From: Agelaius tricolor
Lineage: Eukaryota > Chordata > Aves > Passeriformes > Icteridae
Direction of reading: 5' to 3'
NCBI GenBank assembly: GCA_023055355.1
Contig: JALJCS010000001.1
Span: 109,012,881 to 109,076,880, forward strand
Length of the DNA: 64,000 bases
Below are positions 11,055 through 19,600 of the stretch, one piece after another. Made by a program: the position numbers and the translations under genes. A model generated the notes under the pieces. It ran no database searches. It had not been told where the DNA came from and saw only the letters and a program-made list of their open reading frames with translations. The stretch's first letter is position 1, and the number at the start of each line of letters is the position of its first letter.

Positions 11055-11355
11055 GTAGGCAGTGGAGAATAAGACAGGAGCCTTCTTTGAAGGCTCAGGT
11101 TTCTCCCTGTAGGCTTTCGAGGAAAAGCAGGGTCAGGCCTCCCTTGCTTTGTTAGGCCGTTTATGTGTCTGGGCTTAAGACAGTATCCCCCAGCAAGAAA
11201 GCGTGGTTGTGTGCTTTAATACTGAGCCACCTAATTAACTAGATAACATTGTATTTTGGCAATGGGACTCTTCCGCTGACTTTAGGAAACATCTGAAAGC
11301 ACTTTTGTTGTAGCACTGGAAACTGCAAATTGTTCATTGCTTTGTCTCTCCCTAG
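11055..11355 (+). other. PRDM1: PRDM1 intron 5
   Basis: A 301-base phase-0 intron from GTAGGC to CCTAG. No gene is seen inside. A TTTAGGAAA-like stretch near 11281 only loosely resembles BCL6/STAT sites and is not called. Confidence 0.92.
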
Positions 11356-11484
11356 GTGCACCTCCGAGTACACAGTGGAGAGAGACCATTTAAATGCCAG
11401 ACTTGCAATAAGGGCTTCACGCAGCTGGCTCACCTCCAGAAGCACTATCTGGTACATACGGGAGAAAAACCCCACGAGTGTCAG
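11356..11484 (+). CDS. PRDM1: PRDM1 exon 6: end of zinc finger 1, zinc finger 2, start of finger 3
   Basis: This exon has 129 bases, 43 codons and phase 0 at both ends. It supplies the histidines of finger 1 (VHLRVH), the SGERP linker, all of finger 2 ([10 protein letters not shown] then [12 protein letters not shown]), the TGEKP linker and the first cysteine of finger 3 (HECQ). Fingers 1 and 2 carry most of the sequence-specific DNA binding of PRDM1. The acceptor AG lies at 11354-11355 and the donor GTATGT at 11485. The short ORF that reads on into the intron and stops near 11574 is not the spliced product. Confidence 0.97.
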
Positions 11485-11897
11485 GTATGTAACACAGAGA
11501 GAGAGGTGATTCCTTCGGAGGCCAAAGGGATGGCAGGGCTTTGCACACCCCCTACAGTGTGCAGGGAGGGCTGAGGGACAAACCCTTGGCTGCTCAGGGC
11601 CAGAATCTGCACCACAGCCGGGCCCAGCCCTGGTGCAGCAGCGTCTGTGAGACAGCACGATTGCCTGCAGCCTGCTAGAGCAACACCTGCCTGATACAGT
11701 TTTGCCATCAGCCACACTCAAAATGACATTCAGCAATATTTAAATAAAAAAGGTGGGGATTTTTTTCCCTTTGTGAGAAAGTGTGAAGATATAGAAAGCT
11801 GCTTCTTCATCCTGCCGTCTCCTCCTAGGTGTCTGTGATTTAAACCATAAAATCGCCTCCCACTCATTCGCTGTTTCTCTGCCACCCCCCACATTAG
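11485..11897 (+). other. PRDM1: PRDM1 intron 6
   Basis: A 413-base phase-0 intron from GTATGT to ATTAG. It contains no recognisable gene. An opposite-strand ORF of 165 codons (11239-11736) overlaps exon 6 and is a shadow. Confidence 0.93.
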
Positions 11898-12473
11898 GTT
11901 TGTCACAAGCGGTTCAGCAGCACCAGCAATCTCAAAACCCACCTGCGACTCCACTCTGGAGAGAAGCCTTACCAGTGCAAGCTCTGCCCAGCCAAATTCA
12001 CCCAGTTTGTGCACCTGAAGCTGCACAAGCGTCTCCACACCCGGGAACGCCCCCACAAATGCATCCACTGCCACAAGAGCTACATTCACTTCTGCAGCCT
12101 CCAGGTCCACCTGAAGGGCAACTGCCCCGTCGCCCCGGCCTCCGGCCGCTCCATGGAGGACCTGAACCGAATCAACGAGGAGATCGAGAAGTTTGACATC
12201 AGTGACAATGCTGACAAGCTGGAAGAAGTGGAGGACAATATCGACTTAACATCGATCGTGGAGAAGGATATACTGACCATGCTCAGGAGGGAAATGGAAG
12301 GAGCTAACCTGAAAGTCTCTCTGCAGAGGAACCTGGGAAATGGGCTTATCTCCTCAGGATGCAACCTTTACGAGTCGTCAGATATGTCAGTTATGAAGTT
12401 GCCTCACGGTCACCCACTACCTCTGTTACCTGTAAAGGTCAAGCAAGAAACAATTGAACCAATGGACCCTTAA
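11898..12473 (+). CDS. PRDM1: PRDM1 terminal exon: zinc fingers 3-5, acidic tail and stop
   Basis: 191 codons plus TAA. It completes finger 3 (VCHKRFSSTSNLKTHLRLH) and encodes finger 4 (YQCKLCPAKF with LKLHKRLH). Finger 5 is atypical (HKCIHCHKSY, ending HLKGNC), in which the last ligand is Cys rather than His. After the fingers comes an acidic segment rich in Asp and Glu (about 12165-12285). The C-terminus contains Val-Lys-Gln-Glu, with Lys at 12441-12443; this fits the SUMO consensus and matches the C-terminal sumoylation site described for human PRDM1. The protein ends Pro-Met-Asp-Pro, as in human. The coding sequence in the window totals 688 codons with no break. Confidence 0.97.
   Translation, partial: VCHKRFSSTSNLKTHLRLHSGEKPYQCKLCPAKFTQFVHLKLHKRLHTRERPHKCIHCHKSYIHFCSLQVHLKGNCPVAPASGRSMEDLNRINEEIEKFDISDNADKLEEVEDNIDLTSIVEKDILTMLRREMEGANLKVSLQRNLGNGLISSGCNLYESSDMSVMKLPHGHPLPLLPVKVKQETIEPMDP
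12417..12423 (+). promoter_or_regulatory. let-7 seed match (CTACCTC) at the end of the PRDM1 coding region
   Basis: CTACCTC is complementary to let-7 nucleotides 2-8. Here it falls within Leu-Pro codons near the C-terminus, 50 bases before the stop. Sites in coding sequence are usually weaker than those in a 3' UTR. Confidence 0.3.
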
Positions 12474-12632
12474 GACTTTTTGGCAAAGTGATTTTTTTTA
12501 TTTATGACTTGGCAAGTCAGGGTGCCTGTAGCAGTTGCTTGTACATAGTTTCAATGCTGCAAAGCAATCTTGGCTTACAGTAGTTTCCCTACGCTCTTCA
12601 GCTGAAAGAAGGAACTCCAAAGTTACTGTTTT

Positions 12633-12639
12633 CTCAGGG
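12633..12639 (+). promoter_or_regulatory. miR-125 seed match (CTCAGGG) in PRDM1 3' UTR
   Basis: A 7-mer match to the miR-125a/b seed, followed by C rather than A. miR-125b has been reported to repress PRDM1 in human B-cell work. Use in this species is inferred. Confidence 0.4.
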
Positions 12640-12776
12640 CATAAAAAGGGGCAAAGGACTCTGCATTGCCTCGCCAGTTACTAAGAGACAATCATTTATC
12701 CATAATTATTTTTTCAATGATAGTACTTCATAATTTATTATGCAATTAATCATTCTAAAAGCAATAATTAGGAAAA

Positions 12777-12784
12777 TGTTTACA
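12777..12784 (+). promoter_or_regulatory. miR-30 8-mer seed match (TGTTTACA) in PRDM1 3' UTR
   Basis: A perfect 8-mer for the miR-30 family, in AU-rich context about 300 bases after the stop. miR-30 control of PRDM1 has been reported in fish and human cells. Confidence 0.5.
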
Positions 12785-13271
12785 ATGACTGGAAAAATTC
12801 ATTGTAATTTTTACTTTAAATGTTTTTATTTTTTGTTTTATGGGCCATTCTTTGTAGATATTTTTTTTCTGCACATCTGTTTTAAGAACCTAAGATTAGG
12901 GTTTCAGTAAATGTGTTTTATGTACCAATGTCTTTTAAACAAATGTGGTTTTTCATATTGCCAAAGTTGGACATGTGACATACAGAATCCTAGATCTGTT
13001 GGTTTGAAAAAAAATGCTGTGTACTTTCATGAGCAAATCACCCCACTGGGAATTGAAAAGGAGAAAAAAAAATAGCAAACCAACAACCCAGAGTAGCAGC
13101 AAGCAGGGAAGAAACTTTTTCTCCTGCCTCTCTTCAGGGGAGGAGAAAGATTCTTCTACCTGCAGCTCTCCCTGGAACAGATGTGGCACAGCAAACACCG
13201 ACCTGCCATGGACAATACCACAGGTTTTTAGAACACAGCTCCAGCCCCACACATTATCATGTAACTTTAAG

Positions 13272-13278
13272 ACCAAAG
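13272..13278 (+). promoter_or_regulatory. miR-9 seed match (ACCAAAG) in PRDM1 3' UTR
   Basis: A 7-mer match to miR-9-5p, followed by G. miR-9 is a reported regulator of human PRDM1, which has several such sites; only this full match was noticed here. Confidence 0.35.
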
Positions 13279-13690
13279 GACCACATGAGCTTAAAGTGGC
13301 TTTTCTAAAATAAAATCTCACTTACATTCTTTTGTTTCCAAAAGCAGTTTAAAAGCAAAGACACAAATATTATTCTGCCTAAAAGGGGCTTTGGGCAGAT
13401 TTCTTTCTTCTGGTTTTTAGTTTTTTTTGGGGTTTTTTTTGGCCAGAGCCTTCCAGGGATAAAAAAAAAAAGATGGTCATATTCCCTGAGAAAGAAGGGA
13501 TTCAGTTTTACTTGTATTTTTCTCTCCCACTTTGCCTGGGTAGAAGTGGGGAACAAAGTCCTTTCCTGGCACATAAATTTTTTTCCTCCTTCCTGTACGA
13601 CTCAGATTTTTCTCAGTATTTGTGTTTGTACATTTTGTGGTTAATTTAATTAAAGAAGAAAAGGGCATTGCAAAGTTGTTGAACAACAAT

Positions 13691-13697
13691 TACCTCA
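13691..13697 (+). promoter_or_regulatory. let-7 seed match (TACCTCA) in PRDM1 3' UTR
   Basis: A 7-mer-A1 match to let-7/miR-98, late in the inferred 3' UTR. let-7 has been linked to PRDM1 repression in lymphoma cells. Whether this copy works depends on where polyadenylation occurs. Confidence 0.35.
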
Positions 13698-13867
13698 GTG
13701 CTTGTGTCCAGTGGTGCAGACAATGCTGTTTTACCTAAATGCTTTGCTACTTTAGAGAAGAAACCAAAATGTGCACAGGGAAAGATAGAATGCACATCCT
13801 TTTATCTTTTTGTTTTGCTAAGCCCAAAGATGATATGGTGACGTTTGAGGTGTAGCAAAGAATACAT

Positions 13868-13932
13868 GTATATTTATAGATATATTTATACCACTATACG
13901 ATATATGTATATGTATATATATTTATACCACT
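13868..13932 (+). repeat. TA-rich tract with a 14-base direct repeat
   Basis: ATATTTATACCACT occurs at 13882-13895 and again at 13919-13932 in an A/T-only context just before the PRDM1 poly(A) signal. It probably arose by slippage duplication in the 3' UTR. Confidence 0.7.
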
Positions 13933-13954
13933 TAAGTTGTGAGCCAAACCATGT

Positions 13955-13960
13955 AATAAA
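13955..13960 (+). terminator. PRDM1: Poly(A) signal AATAAA, probable PRDM1 end
   Basis: A canonical hexamer 1.48 kb after the stop, downstream of AU-rich UTR sequence. Cleavage would fall at about 13975-13990. Confidence 0.6.
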
Positions 13961-14104
13961 ACCTATTTTTCATCTAAGTGTGAAAATCAAATGTTATCCC
14001 AGTTCTGCAAATAACCAATGACCTCAAAACCAGAAGGTTGAACCAAGGCATTTATCACTTGCAAATACACACACACAGCTGAAGGTGAAGCTGGAACTAG
14101 CAAA

Positions 14105-14135
14105 CACGTGAATGACATCATCATGCATCCACGTG
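14105..14135 (+). promoter_or_regulatory. Paired CACGTG E-boxes flanking a CRE-like bZIP motif
   Basis: CACGTG occurs at 14105-14110 and 14130-14135. Between them is TGACATCA (14113-14120), a CRE-like motif. The group lies about 130 bases beyond the PRDM1 poly(A) signal. Two perfect palindromic E-boxes in 31 bases are unusual in this AT-rich setting. Function is inferred only. Confidence 0.3.
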
Positions 14136-16094
14136 TGGCATCTCAGTGAATTTGGTGGGAATTACCCTGTTTGCAGGCCAGGGCTCCTTCAGTCCCCTGC
14201 TCTCCTGGCAGTCTGCACTGGGGGGGAAGGAGGCTGGTGGTCAGTCAACAGCCAGCCAGAAAATGTAACCGAAAGAACTTGAGAAGAAGCCAAATATGAC
14301 CCGTGCGTGATGTGGTCACAAATCACAGTAAGGGCAGCATGGAAGTCAGGTGGGACAAGGCCCTTGTCTCATTGTGCCCTGCCACTAACGAGTTGCACAG
14401 TCAACTCACATGAACATTATTAGCATTATTACACACCTCCCCACCATGTATCCCTTTTTGTCGGGTTATGTTCTTAAAAAAAGTTTTTAGAAGTCCACCT
14501 CAACAATTCAGGATTCGGTGGTCTTTTTTTTTCAGCAAACTTCATTTTGATGCCTTCTGTTAAAAAAAAAACAAACAATCCTGAAATACAAATCTCCAAA
14601 CACAGCTTTTGAAGGACTCCAGTTCATTACATTTCCACTCCTGCAAATTGTGAGGCTGACATCTTTTAAATGTAGCAATAGTTCATAAATATAGTACTTA
14701 ATTGTAGGATAAACCAAAGTATCACTACTCTGTCACTGGACACACACTTTTCCTATTATTGCCTGTAGTGCTTTCTTGTATTTGATACAAAATTTACAAG
14801 AATTTATATGCATCAGCTTTAAGAATTGTTACTTCTCTTTACTGTTTCCCCCTCCCCTTAGACGTTTTACATGTGAATGTAGCAACAATCAACAGTGTTT
14901 TTGGGGGTTTTTTTGTCTCTCCTAAGAAAGACTCTGACCAAAGTTAACAGGCTTTTTACTTTGCTAGAACAACAAACTATTATATGTTTACGTATTGGTT
15001 TACATCATTATTTATGTGCAAATTGTCAAATGTAAATTAAAAATAAGTGTTCATTGCTTTACTGATGCTTCCCTTGTCTTCAATCTCTCTGCACCAGCTG
15101 GGTGGTTGTGGCCCCAGCGCTGGTACACTGAGGGTGATGGTGTCTTCAGCAATGCTGTCCCTGCCTTTGTGGGTTCTGATTTTCCTTGACAGAAAGGTGC
15201 AAACATCGATGCCAGAGCTGAATACGCTGGCTTCATTTTGTACAGAGGTTTCCTCAATTTCAGCCAGTACCTTTTTTTAGAAAAAAAAAAGCCAAGAATT
15301 TTCAGTGTTTCAATGGAAATGCTTGAATGCTATCTGCCTCAGAGATACATGACCAGGGTTCTCATTTACATTTTTCCAAATGATTGTCATTTCTGGCCTG
15401 AAACCCTAACCACCGGGACCACAATGACACACTCAAAATGTCAGTGTGAGACCACTTAGTCCTGTCTCAGCATGGTGGGAACTGCATTCAAAACAAATGT
15501 GGATCTGTTGTAAGTGCTCACAAAGGAGATGTGAACACTGCACTAAATCCAGGGGAAGGTCAAGTGTCCTCCCCTCCTTCCCCACCTCAGCCCAAGAGTA
15601 ACAGCAGGCCAGGATGCCCCAGAAAGCTAATTCAACATTTGCTACTTCCATCATTTACTGTGAGATCTAAACCAGAGAGGCCATGTGCTGCCCTGCCCTA
15701 CCTGAATGTTAAAGAAATAACGTTCCTGCACATATTGAGACACTCAGCGCCGTATGATGTTTTAAAAGTATTTCACTGTCCTCTTAAAAAAATTCATTTA
15801 AACATCTGTCTCAAGAATTTGAAATACTGCCAACACTGAACTGTGGAGTTAAGAAAACCAGAGCACTGTTGTCATAAACGTGCCAAATGCAGCATGTTAT
15901 ATTCCTATATTCGACAGAGCTATTGCTGTAATAATTTTTTTAAAAAAACATAGGATAACCATTACCACCATAAATCATACTTCATTACTTGGCAAAGCGT
16001 TACGTTGTGCTGGAGAGTTATGTCCTGGGGACACTTGTAAGCTTTAGAAGATGTTTAATAAAACACATTACATAAAAAGACAATGCACGTTATA

Positions 16095-16350
16095 GATCAC
16101 AGCCGAGCGCGGCCGAGCGCGGCAGCTGCTGCCTTGGTTCCTGGCAGCCCCCAAGCCGGTGGGAGCCGCTGAGGGCTTGGGGGCTCCGAGCAGCGCTACA
16201 GTGGGATTCAGCCATGGCAACACCACCACCACCAGGTCAGACAACCACAACAGCCTTAGCAAGGGGCTGGGGAGGGCGGGGAAGCACATCAATTCGGGAG
16301 TTGCCACAAACGCGGCCCTGCGAGACCGCGTGCCCCGGCACAGGGCCGCT
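16095..16350. promoter_or_regulatory. Intergenic CpG-rich patch with a duplicated 10-mer
   Basis: CpG-dense sequence about 2.1 kb downstream of the PRDM1 poly(A) signal. CCGAGCGCGG is tandemly duplicated at 16103-16112 and 16113-16122, and more CpGs lie at about 16295-16345. It could be a small CpG island or an enhancer. No promoter core is evident. Confidence 0.3.
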
Positions 16351-16616
16351 GGCTGCCTGTGGGCAGGCAGGCCTGATGCCCATCCTGCTGTGTCAGTGTG
16401 AAAATGCTGAGGGGCTGAACGTGTTGGGCAGTGTGGCCTTGCCAGCTGAGCTGCTTCGCCACAGGACAGGGCGAATTACAGCAGAGATAGACTTAAGCAC
16501 GGATTTAGGGAGGATGCTGCTGCCCCTCTGGCTGGTTTATAAAGCCCAATGCTTCTTGGCTGGGTACTGGGGAGACACCGCTAATTCCCAGTGTGGGCAA
16601 TTATGGCCTTGAGGTC

Positions 16617-16637
16617 GAAAATGAAAAATGTGACTCA
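16617..16637 (+). promoter_or_regulatory. ISRE plus AP-1 motif cluster 3' of PRDM1
   Basis: GAAAATGAAA at 16617-16626 fits the ISRE pattern GAAANNGAAA, and TGACTCA at 16631-16637 is a perfect AP-1 core four bases further on. IRF4 with BATF/JUN uses composite ISRE/AP-1 elements, and an IL-21-responsive IRF4/STAT3 element lies downstream of mouse Prdm1. The arrangement here is not one of the textbook AICE spacings. Equivalence to the mouse element is a hypothesis from position and motif content. Confidence 0.42.
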
Positions 16638-19600
16638 CTGAGGGGGTATGAGCCCTTTGGGTTCAAATCAGTGTCTGCCAGCGCACGGCCACGTCTCAAC
16701 ACGTGCTGGGACCGTGTGGGATGCAGCCCAGAACCTTTGCTGTCATTCAGAGGTGTTACATTAGAGTGAGGGAAATAGTTGTGGCTGTAATTAAAGGCAG
16801 CCAGGAAACACTTGTCTAATTACTGCATGAGCCGGAGCTGAGTGGATGCGGTGCGGCTGAGGAATGTGACCATCATGGGGCAGGTATCTGCAAAACACAG
16901 GCTGTCACAGTGGCTAGAGAAAAACTCACTGACAGCATCAAAGCAGCCGCCCTGGCTCTGAGAGGGAGGTTTCCCTCCTCTGTGCAGGGTTGGGGTAGGC
17001 TGGCAGGGAAGAGGCAGCTGCCTGGCCTGGGATGTGGGGAGTACAGGTTGATATTTGGGTAACATCAGCACAGTCTCACCTGAACAGCAGAAAAACAAGA
17101 GCTTTTGTTAAAGATGTGGCACTTCCCAAAATCACAAGTGTTTAATTTTTCATGAGATGCTGAAACAGACTCATCCTGCAACCAGCATGTCTGCTGCCCT
17201 TCCCATTCTCCTGAGAAGCACATGGAAGAGCTGGCAAAGAGCATATTTGCACACCAGTGAAGGCCACCTTTGTACCAACTGTCCTCAGTGACAGAGTTTC
17301 TGACACACTGCATGACTCTGTTTTCACTCATTTTTAAGAGACTGGGGAACATTTCCCAGCAATTCACTGTGGCAGCCAAACAGGAGAGGGGCCGCTAAGC
17401 CTCACCGAGACACTGCTGCCCAAGTGCTGACTCCTGATGCAAAGTTGTATTCTCATCCCATGACAGAGGGGTCAGGTTGGAGGTGTGTGCAAGCAGACAT
17501 TGCCTTCTGCTTCAAAGCCAAAGTATCCTTAGTTCCACCATGAGAGCTTGCAGCTTGGCACTCCTTCAGTGGTGCTCTACACAGGAAAACCCAGCCCAGG
17601 TTTGCCTGGGATGATGCTTTCCACCTCCAGGCAGCACAGGCTCTGCTGGCTCAGGCTGTTCAGCTCTACAAACATCAGCCTGCACAAGCTCACCTAGGAA
17701 AGGCCCCTGAGACATCACCTCAGCACCCTTTAAGGGCAGGGCAATACAGCTCCCTGTGCCAGCCCAAGCCTGGAGCCTGAGCATCTGTCTCCTGGCACTT
17801 GAGAGGCACCTGCCAGCCATCACATCTGGCCACAAACTCCTTTCTGGAGCTGGGGTTTACACAGACTGGCTGCCACGAGCAGTAAACAAGCGAGCAGAAG
17901 CCCAGGGGTGGGGCAAGGCTCCGCAGGGAGTGGTGGGTGGCACACACCCCCAGGGCCTGACCCTCCCTGGCAGGGACCCCTGCAGCTGGCAGGGGGAACT
18001 CTGGCACAGGGCTTGCATGAATTTCTGCTCCTTTTTGACACCAGGGCTTGGGGCAGAAACCTGTGCCCAAAGCATGGGGACAGGCAGCACTGGTGTGAGG
18101 TCTGGGCAGAGATCTCTAAAAAGAGATGCCTGGCCCTTCAGGAAAGGGAGATGGACACTCAGAGCTCTCTCTTCCCTGTGAGCTGTCAGCCAGGCACCTT
18201 GGTGGTGCTGAAGCCAGGCCCTTTCTTCCTTCCTCCTCCTCCTCCTCAGCTACAGGTACATCCTCAGCTGCACGCAGAGAGATGGTTGGGATGCCAAACC
18301 ACTTAGGTAGGTGTGACCAAATAGCCCTATTGAAGGGAGCAAAACCAGTATGACTTCCTTATTGTGCAATGATTAATAAAGGCTTTCAGCTCTTTTTCTC
18401 CATTAATTGTGAATAAGCAAGTCCTTGATCATTTCCTTATCCAAGGACTGAGTGAGATTCCTTACAGCATTCCTGCCCCAAAGTGGCCACACTGTGCTGG
18501 GAAGAGAAACAATTCCTGCAATATTGAAACCACACACAGCAAAATCAGAGGCTGAAAACCTCTTTCCCAGTTCACCTGTGCTGAGGACAGCTGTCACAAT
18601 GTGATACCAGTCTTGGGGTTAGGGAGCCCCAATGCTCCTGCCTTTACCAGTTAAGTTTTACACACTAAATCCTAACTTAAAAGCAGTGGTCAGCTTTTGG
18701 GCAGGAAGAGGAGTGTGGCAGGCAGCATTTTGAATGTGATTTCTTGGATATTATAGTTCCCAGTCTCCCTTGAGCTTTCCTATGGCAAAATTTTCTGTGT
18801 GAGAACTGTCCCTCTGTGAACCCCAGGAAACATTTTTTTCCCCACCTTCACCTTCTTAGTCTACCTTGTGTATTGTGATGACCTTTTGTTTATACAGAAC
18901 AGGTTCTGTACATCTTTACAGACCAGATCTGCTCTTCTTGTCAGCCTCAAAGCCCCTTGCAGAAAGGCTTTACTAAGAGGGGGAAGTTTGGTTTCTTCCG
19001 ACCACGCTGGAGCCATGTTCCTAGGTGGGGACCCAGTTAACCAGGCTGGGTGGTGTCCCAGAGAGGTCTCACTTTACTCTCAACCAGTCATGAAAAAAAC
19101 AGAAGTTAAAAATTCTGTAGAAACTGCAACCAGGTGCTAAGGGGAGCAAGAATACATGAAAAGTGAAAATTTGCCTTTTTAATAAGCCGTTACAAGTAAG
19201 TTGGGTGTTTAGGAGGGATCATGTGCTGGTGCTTGTAGTCATTCAGTGAAGATTTGGTGTTGTGTGCATGTTTTTAATGAGACTAGAGGGTGCAGAACAG
19301 GGCTCCTTTTCTAACCTATATTACAGCAATTTGTACATGTCTGTAGCTGTGGGTGTTATGTGCTTTCTACTCTGAGTGGTAAGTTTCAGTTTGATTCTGC
19401 TCTCGAGAGCTGCGGGGACAGTTTGCACTTGCCTTATCAATGCAGAATCCAAATTGCTTCACAGTGCACCCAGCCCCCTGACACTGCAAACTGAGAAAAT
19501 ACACTTTAAGCACAGAGAAACGAGAGAGGTGACAACCAAAGGGCTTTTTCTCAGCAGAGCATCCCAATCTGCCAAAACCCTCACAACCCAATCGGTGGGG

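Larger units (their letters stand above)
12474..13980 (+). other. PRDM1: PRDM1 3' untranslated region (end estimated)
   Basis: AU-rich sequence follows the stop, with several ATTTA-type elements (for example near 12497). The end is set about 20 bases past the AATAAA at 13955-13960. An earlier AATAAA near 13310 and a later one near 16047 are alternatives, so the true end could differ. Seed matches for miR-125, miR-30, miR-9 and let-7 are listed separately. ORFs at about 12953-13689 on both strands are treated as chance. Confidence 0.7.

Noticed and set aside
11281..11292. BCL6/STAT-like TTTAGGAAA in PRDM1 intron 5
   Set aside because: Too many mismatches to the consensus to call.
11239..11736. 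165-codon - strand ORF over PRDM1 exon 6
   Set aside because: Antisense shadow of a coding exon and its introns.
17756..18181. 141-codon ORF in a GC-richer intergenic stretch
   Set aside because: At least six overlapping ORFs on both strands of similar length and no recognisable protein family.
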